Assembly: GCA_019918135.1 (NCBI GenBank)
Contig: WBZZ01002100.1
Coordinates: 27,501-50,000, forward strand
DNA length: 22,500 nucleotides
Reading direction: 5' to 3'
Source: Paulinella micropora
Taxonomy: Eukaryota; Cercozoa; Imbricatea; Euglyphida; Paulinellidae
A program made the position numbers and the translations under genes. Shown piece by piece: positions 1 through 8,000 of this stretch (its first letter is position 1; each line of letters starts with the position of its first letter). The notes under the pieces are model-generated. The model searched no databases. It was not told the origin of the DNA and saw nothing but the letters and a program-made list of their open reading frames with translations.

Positions 1-115
1 ATATGCGATCTTTTCTTATATCACTATACACAGTGATGTATAGATGAGCTATATCTCGTCAAGGGGAGGGGTATTTAATGAGTATTCGTAAACCAATATG
101 GATTGTTGTATATAG

Positions 116-735
116 TTATATCCGTTTGAAAATCTGTGAGTCAGTTCTCTTCAAGCCAATAGCTAATATCTCCCTTGTGGCTGATAGTAACATATTTTTT
201 GCAATCTTATAATCATATTGAGGAGTGATTTGCAGCCAAATCTCTTTTCGATCAATTACGTTCATGCACATTGTCACTTGGACTGGTGCTTTACACGCAA
301 CTGAAAGGTAGAGTCCCAATCTGCGCATTCGCTGTGCATATTGTTTGTTTGCTTTTTCTCTTAGAGTGTGCTCTCTTTTTCATTGTTTGGGCTCTTCTGG
401 CTTTTCTGTCTTCATCCAACTGTTCCTGTGCTAATAGGAATAGAGAAGATTTCTCTTTCTGTGAGGATATATCTTTTCCTTGTTTGGGTTTTTTTTTTCT
501 CTTTTTGGGATTCAGGAACTGATTCGTTCTCTGAGGACTCGTCTGACCAGTCTTCTGCGGTACGAATGATTGCAGTGTAGGCATCACCCCCCGATAGCAG
601 GTAAAAAGTACATTTTCCTGGTGACAGGTGCACCAGCTTGTTTTTCAGTATTGTTTGTCCGGATTGGACCTGATGCCATTTTATTTCTGGTCTGTTGCAG
701 TTTTCCTTTTTGGCTTTGCCAAGGCACCATTTACA
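116..735 (-). pseudogene. Broken hypothetical gene, charged linker plus C-terminal domain
   Basis: Three minus-strand reading frames follow one another and look like parts of one protein. The first, up to about 735, has a Cys-containing stretch (KCKWCLGKAKKENC) and a possible folded part (HLSPGKCTFYLLSGGDAY), then an acidic/lysine-rich, probably disordered region. A second frame (about 330-460) continues the charged region. The third (to the stop at 116) ends in a well-formed segment containing EIWLQITPQYDYKIAKN and REILAIGLKRTD. Passing between them needs at least two frame changes, near 300 and in the 440-500 region where there is a long A run, so no intact protein is made. I do not recognise the family. 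Its 5' end abuts the integrase remnant at 736, so a recombination junction may lie there. Confidence in one ancestral gene is moderate; the function is unknown. Confidence 0.4.
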
Positions 736-885
736 TTTGACAAAGAAAAAGATATAAAGGAACAAACAAAAGAAATTATTACAGAGAAAAAACCTAAAGA
801 ACTGCTAAAGAGGGAGGAAATAGAACTGGAAAATATAAGAACTAGTAAGAGAGAACGAAAAGCAAAAGTAATACTGGACCTTTAA
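736..885 (+). pseudogene. C-terminal remnant of a second integrase
   Basis: The last ~50 codons of an open frame (TFDKEKDIKEQT at the start, KVILDL then TAA at the end) resemble the tail of the integrase at the right end of the window (KFDKPVDEEEQT at the start, KIEKLDL then TAA at the end). Both share a pattern of FDK, D, EQT, LL-RE-I, N-RTS-R and final LDL in the same order and spacing. The rve catalytic core is absent: upstream of 736 the similarity stops and a minus-strand gene begins. This is therefore a 5'-truncated integrase of a related element in the same orientation as the right-hand copy. Identification rests on the internal comparison only; the tail alone would not be recognisable. 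A 14-bp-arm hairpin follows its stop codon. Confidence 0.55.
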
Positions 886-916
886 CGAAAACTGAATAAT
901 AACTCGAATGCATTGT

Positions 917-969
917 TTATATACTTTTCTAGATTTTGAATACAATAAGCTGTCAAGAAAAGTATATAA
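917..969. repeat. Inverted repeat after the integrase remnant
   Basis: Perfect 14-base arms (917-930 and 956-969, core ATATACTTTTCT / AGAAAAGTATAT) separated by 25 bases. It begins about 30 bases after the stop codon at 885. It could be a 3'-end hairpin or the trace of a small insertion. Confidence 0.55.
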
Positions 970-1091
970 TCAATTAATGCAACAGCTACCTTGTTTAATA
1001 GAAAATAAAACTAAGTATGATTAATAATTATATTTCTTTATGTATGAAATAAGTAAAGAAACATAACAATTAAACATCAGTTGCAAAGGTT

Positions 1092-1143
1092 GATGGACAC
1101 AGAATATGCAATCACTTTTGTAATTACATATTCAGTGTCTATC
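1092..1143. repeat. 52-bp imperfect palindrome
   Basis: Arms of about 24 bases flank a short loop near 1116-1119 (outer part GATGGACAC / GTGTCTATC, inner part GAATATG / CATATTC), with three mismatches and one G-T pair. It lies just beyond the 3' end of the minus-strand gene at 1153-1656 and downstream of the plus-strand integrase remnant, a position fitting a two-way 3' hairpin between convergent genes. A MITE-like relic is the alternative. Confidence 0.6.
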
Positions 1144-1152
1144 TTAGTTGAT

Positions 1153-1656
1153 TTAATCGAAAACAACTCGATAGGCGGTCTTAATAATCATCCCGTAATA
1201 ATCCGCGATCGTGTCGATATTGTTCCAGAGTCTGAACAATTTGAGTGAACCATCTTTAAATTCTACTACAATCGTTCTGGTATTTGGTTCCTTTCAAAAT
1301 TCAGACTTATATCTATAATTGCACCATCGGCATTCCCTCGTGCATATGATTGAAAAGCATAGCTGTGCCATTTTTCTTATCGAGTTGGGCACAATACTTA
1401 CTATCACTCACGATAGGCTGTCTGCGTTCATTATTTATATTTCTGCTAATAATTACCCTGTTTCCACCAAGTTCTTTTGGGATGTTTCCTGTCTTGATAC
1501 GACCAATCATCAACCTTTCAAGCACATCGGACACAACCTGAAACATCTTCATTTCCGAAAGGAAACGAACAACAACCTTACCTTCACTTCTGGGTCTTCT
1601 GGGCTGGCTTGCGATTGCTAGTCCTCAGCCTCCTCATGCTGTTGGTAGTCCGACAT
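1153..1656 (-). pseudogene. Broken hypothetical gene (about 165 codons)
   Basis: A minus-strand gene appears to start at the ATG at 1654-1656 (MSDYQQHEEAED) and is stopped at once by an in-frame TAG (1618-1620). Coding resumes in another frame (VVVRFLSEMKMFQVVSDV, then GRIKTGNIPKELGG and RRQPIVSDSKYCAQL), shifts again near 1340, and shifts once more near 1275 into a final segment (TIVVEFKDGSLKLF, RLWNNIDTIADYYGM) ending at TAA 1153-1155. Each segment has the mixed composition of real protein and they join without gaps, which supports one gene with about four lesions. The alternating basic and beta-like segments resemble no family I can name. Its place beside the integrase remnant suggests it belonged to the older element. 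Confidence 0.45.
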
Positions 1657-1930
1657 CTGCACACACGACACAAACAGCAAGGGTTTGGTCTTTTTTCTTG
1701 GCGACTTTGGTCTTTCTGAAAAAATCCAAGAATGAAAAAGAAACAGACAAAAACACATTATAGAATTTCTGTATTTCGGCTGTTCATTTGAAATGGAGAT
1801 AAAAAAGGAAAAGTGAATTTTTTTTACACCAGATACTAGATAACACCAACTTTAGCGACTTGGTGCGGTATCTTTTCTGCTTACATTAACTAGATAACTT
1901 TTGGTGTTCCTAATCTATCCAAAACTAATC

Positions 1931-2388
1931 ATGAGCGAAAGTGATGAAGAATGTGCTGAAAGAGAAGAAACAAACCAATGGTTTGACACTCTAAAAGATA
2001 AACCTGACTTTGAAATAAATAGACTTAAGATAAGAAATGAAACATGAAATGAAATAATATAAAGCATACTTAACAAGAATGAAAAAGAAATGATTAAATT
2101 AGAAAACAAAAAATAGCATGCGAAAATAAAGCAAATGCGATCGACTAAATACTTGCGAAACCAATAGGAGAAAGAGAAAGAAAGGAGAAAATTAAATAAA
2201 TGAAAAGAGAAAGAAAGAGAGAAGAAAAAGAAAAGAAAAAACAATTAAGATTATTTGAAAATTGGTTGAGTGCTGAAAATCAACCTATGGGAATAGATCA
2301 TGAGATAAAAGCATAAAAGATAATTAATAGTGGAAAAATAACATCAGAAATAATTCAATCATATGAGAGATACAAAAGAAAAAATTAA
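1931..2388 (+). pseudogene. Heavily decayed charged reading frame
   Basis: From the ATG at 1931 a frame begins MSESDEECAEREETNQWFD and is interrupted within 40 codons by TGA and TAA, then TAG, TAG and TGA, while keeping a Lys/Glu-rich composition. After a frame change near 2240 it reads QLRLFENWLSAENQPMGI, meets another TAA, and ends IIQSYERYKRKN at TAA 2386-2388. The many stops of all three types rule out simple code reassignment and suggest an old relic. Lys/Glu-rich content can arise by chance in purine-rich DNA, so only the first ~40 codons and the QLRLFENW segment count as evidence. Function unknown. Confidence 0.3.
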
Positions 2389-2667
2389 ATAAAAGTGATT
2401 ATAAACACTAACTTCTTTTGCACATAGGAGTATAAACTAGTGTGTATTAATTAAAAAAAATTAGGCGAAAGCCCTCCCTGCTCGCAAAGAAATTTTATTT
2501 ACCATATTTGTTTGTGTGTGGTAGGTAGTTAAATTGAAGTTGCTTCTGAAGAAGAAGAAGAAAAATGAAAATTTAATGATATATATATTTTTCTTTAAGT
2601 GTGATATAGAATGCTATTTGAATGATTTTGTTTCTTGGTATTTACTATCAATAGGAAGCGATGCAAC
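2389..2667. other. AT-rich non-coding stretch
   Basis: No reading frame, RNA gene or repeat worth naming was seen here beyond short A/T runs and a GAAGAAGAAGAAG tract near 2550. Confidence 0.5.
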
Positions 2668-2718
2668 AACCCAGACGAAGTAGTGAATTTTACAAAAATT
2701 CACTACGAGTTCTGGGTT
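2668..2718. repeat. 51-bp palindrome next to the microsatellite
   Basis: Inner arms of 12 perfect bases (2680-2691 and 2695-2706, GTAGTGAATTTT / AAAATTCACTAC) enclose a 3-base loop. Outer arms AACCCAGA (2668-2675) and TCTGGGTT (2711-2718) also pair, with a mismatched bubble between. The full 24-base arms form a strong hairpin directly before the (CAGA)n array. It could be a small foldback element or a host feature at the edge of the insertion. Confidence 0.7.
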
Positions 2719-2731
2719 ATCATCTACTCAC

Positions 2732-2833
2732 AAACACACACACATAGACAGACAGGCAGACAAACAGACAGGCAGGCAGACAGACAGCAGACAGTTAGAA
2801 GCACCAGACAGACAGACAGACAGACAGTCTGAT

Positions 2834-2868
<35 letters not shown>

Positions 2869-2951
2869 GTACTAGTCTGAGACAGAGAGACGGAGAGACA
2901 GAAAGACTGACAGACAGACAAACAGCACAGACAGACAGACAGACAGGCAGA

Positions 2952-2982
<31 letters not shown>

Positions 2983-2990
2983 AGACAGTG
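2732..2990. repeat. (CAGA)n / (CA)n microsatellite
   Basis: Interrupted CAGA/GACA tetranucleotide repeats run for about 220 bases and pass into a (CA)n tract near 2950-2985. Several long open frames on both strands here are low-complexity translations (Cys-Val-Ser or Thr-Asp-Arg repeats) and are not genes. Such arrays are typical of eukaryotic nuclear DNA. Confidence 0.95.
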
Positions 2991-3191
2991 CGTAAGTGAT
3001 TTTTTGTATGGGAAAGAAAATAGAAAAGTGTGTGGTGGAAAGAAAATAGCGTAAGGTGTGAACTACAATGCCAAAAGAATTTGAGGCAGAAGAAACAACC
3101 CCCCACAAGTTAGAGATAACCTTTTTTGGAGGCAAAAAAATAAAAGAAATAAAAACTTCCTGCAGTAATTTTTTCCAAGTCCAAAACCGCC

Positions 3192-3246
3192 GATGAACTT
3201 CACGGGCAGTGGCTTTTCAGACCCCTGTGAACTTCACGGGGAGTGA
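3192..3246. repeat. Short direct repeat, TGAACTTCACGGG unit
   Basis: TGAACTTCACGGG followed by one base and AGTG occurs twice, 35 bases apart (starting near 3193 and 3228). The surrounding 3130-3300 segment is less AT-rich than its neighbours and has no open frame. It may be host DNA or part of a dispersed host repeat. Confidence 0.5.
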
Positions 3247-3329
3247 AACGGACAATCTTTGCCACTTTTTCTACAGCGGATTTATGTGCAAATAGTCACC
3301 CAAGAATAGAAGAAAATGAAGAAATAAAA

Positions 3330-3392
3330 TAAAAGAAAGAAAGAAAGAAAGAAAAAACAAAGAGGGAGGGAAAGTGAGGGAGGGAGGGTTGG
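3330..3392. repeat. Purine-rich tract with (GAAA)n and GGGA runs
   Basis: A GAAA tetranucleotide run near 3335-3357 is followed by GAGGGAGGGA-type sequence to about 3392, all purine on the plus strand. It directly precedes the (CA)n array. Confidence 0.8.
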
Positions 3393-3407
3393 GGGAGGAG
3401 GATTGCG

Positions 3408-3434
3408 AGACACACACACACACACACGCAAGTA

Positions 3435-3472
<38 letters not shown>

Positions 3473-3507
3473 CACACACTCACACACACACACACACACA
3501 CACACAG

Positions 3508-3548
<41 letters not shown>

Positions 3549-3604
3549 CACACACTCACACACACACACAGAGACTCACACACACACACACACTCACTGA
3601 CTCA
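3408..3604. repeat. (CA)n microsatellite
   Basis: About 200 bases of CA dinucleotide repeat with periodic GAAACA and CTCA interruptions. The Thr-His or Cys-Val open frames through it are artefacts of the repeat. Confidence 0.97.
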
Positions 3605-3741
3605 GTAGTAGTATAGGGGGCCACTTCGAGACAGTTTTTCAATACATACCCACCCCACCACAGAGACACACACCGGCCGGCCCGACGGGACAAAATGGCA
3701 ATTGAAACCGTTACATTTTAATATTTTAAATTAAAGTGATA

Positions 3742-3762
3742 AAAATATAGACACATACAGGA
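3742..3762 (+). promoter_or_regulatory. TATA/GACACA box before the first finger gene
   Basis: AAATATAGACACATACAGG lies immediately upstream of the ATG at 3762. It resembles the TATATA-GGACACA boxes before the next genes (near 4169, 4521 and 4963), suggesting a shared early-type promoter. The similarity is seen; the promoter role is inferred. Confidence 0.4.
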
Positions 3763-4241
3763 TGAAAAACGAAGACACACAAAAAACTGCGACAAGTCGC
3801 AGGTTTACAATTTCAAAAGGATGTATTATGATAAAGAATAACGAAAAGAGACCGATGGTAAAAGTTCCATGGAGAGAAAGAGGTAAAACGATGTTTAAGA
3901 GTTTTACTATTGGAAAACGAAGAACACAAGAACAAGCAATGGAAGAAGCAAAGAAATACCACGAGGAAAAAGTAAAACCAAAGTATGATGAATGGAAAGT
4001 TAATTATGATAAGGAAACAAAAGAAATCAAAAAAGAAAAGAAAAGGAATTGGAAGAAGAAAACATTCAAGTGTGAATGCGGAGTTGAAACAAATAGGAGT
4101 AGCAAAGCAAGACATATGAAATCAAGCATACACACAGAAAAAATTTCTTCTAAACAAAACGAAGGGGTAATATATAAGGATACACAGGGGAACGAACAAG
4201 AGGCACAAGATGACAGAAAACAAACGACGATACAAATGTGA
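3762..4241 (+). CDS. AP2-like domain plus CxC...H...H zinc finger protein
   Basis: The frame encodes 159 residues, starting at an ATG just after a TATA-like box. Residues ~20-70 (KGCIMIKNNEK, then a Trp-Arg pair at 37-38, KSFTIGKRRT, then a helix QAMEEAKKYHEEKV) fit the sheet-plus-helix layout of an AP2/ERF-like DNA-binding domain. A lysine-rich helical linker follows. Residues 104-124 form a finger C104-x-C106-x11-H118-x5-H124. A DNA-binding regulator or nuclease accessory role is inferred. The last ~25 residues overlap the TATA-like box and start of the next gene, so the original stop may have lain earlier and been lost by a small indel near 4140. The AP2 call is by pattern only; the finger is clear because three other proteins in the window have it. 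Confidence 0.6.
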   Translation: MKNEDTQKTATSRRFTISKGCIMIKNNEKRPMVKVPWRERGKTMFKSFTIGKRRTQEQAMEEAKKYHEEKVKPKYDEWKVNYDKETKEIKKEKKRNWKKKTFKCECGVETNRSSKARHMKSSIHTEKISSKQNEGVIYKDTQGNEQEAQDDRKQTTIQM

Positions 4242-4459
4242 TTGTGGTTCTGAAGTTGATATTGCTGAACACCGAAAACGGATTCATTTCAGCTCAAAAA
4301 CATAAAAGATTTCTTAAAAAACAAGAAGAAGAAAAGAAGAAAAAAGAAGAATGGGAAAGAATGATACAAAATATGAATAAAAGACGAGACAGTGATGACT
4401 GGTGTAATGTCTGTCATTACCGCGAACATAACTGCCATTGCGGACTCATTTCAATATAA
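4211..4459 (+). pseudogene. Zinc-finger protein with frameshift
   Basis: The ATG at 4211 begins MTENKRRYKCDCGSEVDI with a CxC...H finger like its neighbours, but the frame closes at a TAA just after the A5 run at 4296-4300. The +1 frame across that run continues with HKRFLKKQEEEKKKKEEW and a Cys/His cluster at the end (CNVCHYREHNCHC), closing at 4459. An extra A in the run explains the break. The C-terminal cluster could bind a second zinc. It overlaps the end of the upstream gene by 31 bases, and a TATATAAGGATACACAGG box lies 25-40 bases before the ATG. It is probably a paralogue in a small finger-gene cluster; the function, likely nucleic-acid binding, is inferred. Confidence 0.55.
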
Positions 4460-4488
4460 TGATAATAAATTTTTTTCGGCCCCTTTCA

Positions 4489-4551
4489 GCCCTAATTATC
4501 ATCTACACACAGGCGAGCCCCCTATATATAGGACACAAGCGGGCAGACAAT
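4489..4551 (+). promoter_or_regulatory. Promoter-like repeat, copy 1
   Basis: The segment from GCCCTAATT through CATCTACACACAG, GAGCCCCC, TATATATAGGACAC and GGGCAGACA ends at the ATG at 4550. The same series of blocks recurs in order at 4933-5010. The TATA element with a conserved GGACAC suggests a core promoter. Confidence 0.55.
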
Positions 4552-4939
4552 GGCAGAGACTAAAAAATTTGAATGCGAATGCGGTTCCATAATTAATGTC
4601 TCGGGAATACGAAGACATTTACAAACAAAAAAACACAAAGAATTTGACATTGAAGGATTTAGGAGAATGTGGGAAGCGACTAAGCACATTCCAATTGGAG
4701 AAAATACAATTGGAGAAAAACAAGAAATTCTTGAAAAACAAGAAATTGATGAAAAACAAAAAATGATAGAAGATTTTAAAAAATCAAGCATTGAAACATT
4801 TATTATTACTAGCGATGAATTCAGAGCTGGGCTTTGGAAAAATCTTAACCCACCAAAAACTGGTGAAGGTATAATAGAATGGTTGAAAAGGGAAAGAAGA
4901 GAAAGAGAAGCCACGCTCGCCCCGCTCGCCCCGCCCTAA
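4550..4939 (+). CDS. Small zinc-finger protein
   Basis: An intact frame of 129 residues. A finger near the N-terminus has the spacing C9-x-C11-x11-H23-x5-H29, identical to the fingers at 3762-4241 and 22131-22500. The middle is helical with a short repeat (GEKQEILEKQEIDEKQK), and the C-terminal third includes EFRAGLWKNLNPPKTG and IIEWLKRERRERE before a proline/alanine tail. The start is fixed by the ATG directly after the promoter-like repeat. Proteins with this compact CxC finger are seen in large and polinton-like DNA viruses, usually of unknown role. A nucleic-acid-binding regulator is the natural guess. Confidence 0.65.
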   Translation: MAETKKFECECGSIINVSGIRRHLQTKKHKEFDIEGFRRMWEATKHIPIGENTIGEKQEILEKQEIDEKQKMIEDFKKSSIETFIITSDEFRAGLWKNLNPPKTGEGIIEWLKRERREREATLAPLAPP

Positions 4940-5013
4940 TTTCCATCTAAACACAGAGCCCCCCGTATATATGGACACGGAGGCACACGGCGACCACGGC
5001 GGGGGCAGACGAT
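4933..5013 (+). promoter_or_regulatory. Promoter-like repeat, copy 2
   Basis: It repeats the blocks of copy 1 (GCCCTAATT, CATCTAAACACAG, GAGCCCCCC, TATATATGGACAC, GGGGCAGAC) with a GC-rich insertion before the last block. Where copy 1 has its ATG, copy 2 has ATTG and no open frame follows. It lies ~50 bases upstream of the polymerase start and may drive it, or mark a lost small gene. A second AT-rich box (AATATATAAG) precedes the ATG at 5063. Confidence 0.5.
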
Positions 5014-5062
5014 TGAGATAATTATTTAATTTCCAAAAAAAATTTGTTAACCAATATATAAG

Positions 5063-8000
5063 ATGGAGACACACACTTATAACGGTAAGACTTATAGGTT
5101 GGACAAATTTAGGGAACAAAAAATTAATTATGAAATCAAAAGGGTCAGGGGTCAAGATGTGCTGTATATAATACCGAAGACGAGAAAGTATAAGGTGGAT
5201 ACAACAACGGCCCAATATTACTTGAACCGAGTAAGAGGTGCTGTTTACTTTGAGGAACAGAAACAAGGTATTCCAGTAGCACCACCATTACCTCCTATTT
5301 TGGAAGCGAAAGTGTTTGAAGCGAAAGTGAGAGAAAGAAAAGAAAAGGTAAAAGACTTGATGCGGTATGCTAACTATGAAATCAAACACGTTGACAGAAA
5401 GAAGCACACGCTAGGCATTAATGAAAGCCTGTATTGGGTTAGGATTAGAGGCAACTTTACTTCATTCAGTATGGAAGATGTAGGAAAGTTTATTGAGATA
5501 ATTCTGAACGACTTTATTAAAAGACAGAGACAAGGTAATATGGTAAGTCTAAGTATCAAGTTTGTAGATTACTATGGAGCAGTATCTACGGGTTTGAAAA
5601 AACTTAACGAGATTTCTGTCAGCGATGTTTTAGAAAGACTGTCTGCATTATTTCAAAGCAACGAAAGCCTTTATACAGACGAAAAGGGAACCAGATAAGT
5701 TTAGGTTCGTTTTGAAATCTGTTGAAATGCCGACGGGCGGAACGAGGCTTCAAATAATTAATAAGCTGGATGTATATAAAAAAAGAGGAGTAATTCAAAT
5801 TAATAATACAGACAACATATGCTTAGCCAGAGCAATTGTTGTAGTAAAAACAAAAAAAGAAAAACACGAAAAATATCCGCAGGTTATGAAAGGCAGAAAG
5901 ATACAGGAGGAGATGGCTTTGAAACTACACGAAAAAGCGAATGTCATTAGGATGTGTGCGGTATTCCTGAAATTAATACCTTTGCTAACCACATTAAATA
6001 TAATCTGGTTATCGTTGAATTTCTTGACAACATGTTTATAAGACGGACCTGCTTAATGAAAAGGCCGAGCGACTTACGAACCTTTACATACTTAAGACTG
6101 AGAACCACTACAATGCGATAACTAATATGAAGTCTTTGCTAGGCAAAAAGAACTTCTGTGAGTTATGTCTAAGGGGATACAAAGAAAGGCACGCCTGCGA
6201 ATCCACTTGTAATATCTGCGAAACCAAAGGTTGTAAAGGTATTAACGATAAAAGCAATTGGACTGATTGCTATTCGTGTAATAGAAAGTTTCCAAATACA
6301 GTATGTTTCAACAACCACAAGAAGACGAACTGTGATATCAAAGCGAAATGTCTTTCGTGCGGACTTAATTACAGGAAGAAGGACGAACACAAATGCGGTT
6401 ATGCGAAATGGCGTAATTGTAAGGAACTGAAACCACTTGAGCACCAATGTGAAATCGTGAAGAAAGACATACTACCTTTTTCAGAGAAATACATATTCTT
6501 TGACTTTGAAGCGACACAGGATACAGGCGAACACATTGTTAATCATTCGGAAAGTCAGTATTTCGATGCGAAGGAACCACCAGTTATCCATAAGAACATT
6601 GATGATTTCTGTAAGTGGGCTTTTGAATCTAAGCACAACGGCTTTACATTCATTGCCCATAACAGTCGCGGTTATGATTGTCAGTTTATTCTTAAGTGGT
6701 TGGTGGATAATGGACAAGCACCATTTGTCATTTATCAGGGCGGTAAGATAATGATGATGACTTTGAAGAAATACCGCTTCATTGATAGTTTGAGTTTCTT
6801 GACTATGCCTCTGTCTGATTTTTCCTAAAACATTCGGATTGAAAGAACTTAAGAGAGGTTTCTTCCCTCACTTCTTCAATACGGACAAGAACAAAAATTA
6901 TGATGGTGTTATGCCACACAAGAAGCACTAGCTACGACACTATGAAAGATAAGAAAAGGGCGGAATTCTTAGAATGGTATGAAAGCCAAAGAAACAGCAC
7001 ATTTGATATAGAAAAGGAAATTGCGGAATACTGTCATAGCGATGTTAATATATTGAGAAGGGGTTGTATGGATTTTAGAAAGCAGTTTTTAGAATTCGGT
7101 ATTGACCCGTTTCAATATACAACTATTGCGAGTTGTGTTATGGCTTTATATCGTGCTAAGTTTATGCCAGAGAATTCAATTGCTGTGTTGAAGGCGGAAA
7201 AGCAAAACAGGATAACCTCTCGGGCCTGTGTTGAATGGATAGCTTACAGAAGCAGGTTAGACCAAACTGATATTAAACATGCTTTCAATGGTGGTGAGAA
7301 AATGTTTAATTTAGGACAGTCAAATGTTTATATTGATGGCTGGGACGAAAAGACGAAAACCGCTTATGAGTTTTACGGGTGTCATTGGCACGGATGTCAG
7401 AAATGCTACAACAGCAATACATTGAATATTAAGAAAAATAAGACTATGGGAGAAGTATATAAAAAAACAAAAGAAGGAGAAGTTTTATTAAGCAAACTTT
7501 TTGAAGTATCAAAAGTTATTACTATCTGGGAATGTGAATGGAGATTAATGAAAACAAGTGAAAGCCTAGCGGAAGATACGAACGAACGAATTACGGAACA
7601 AGAAGGACTGAACCCGCGAGAGGCAATGTTTGGAGGTAGAACGGATGCTCTTACATTGTATTGGAAGTCTAGACATAACAGCGAATACGCAAAATACATT
7701 GATATATGCTCTCTGTATCCTACCGTTATGTTTTACGACCTTTACCCTAGCGGACACCACGAAATCATTAGACCGAACAATGTAGGGGCAAGCCCCTACA
7801 ACCCCAACGGAGGGGGTGCGGGGGACGAAGTCCCCTGCGAGATGAAAAACAAAATTATAAACAGAGAATATTTCGGAGTGTCTAAGGTTAAGATGCTACC
7901 GTCGAGAAATCTGCTTCACCCCGTTTTACCTAAGGCGGACAGAGGTAAGCTTATGTATTACTTGTGCGACAAGTGCGGAATGACTGAACAGAAAACCGAA

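Noticed and set aside
21..38. ATCACT/AGTGAT hairpin at the left edge
   Set aside because: Six-base arms are too short to support a function.
1831..1912. AACACCAA/TTGGTGTT and ACTAGATAAC repeats
   Set aside because: Short and common in AT-rich DNA; not enough to call an element.
2732..3604. CRISPR-like array from regular short repeats
   Set aside because: Units are 2-4 bases with no unique spacers; simple microsatellites.
2724..3616. Long open frames on both strands rich in Cys-Val-Ser or Thr-His
   Set aside because: They are translations of (CAGA)n and (CA)n repeats; no start context, domain or codon pattern supports a gene.
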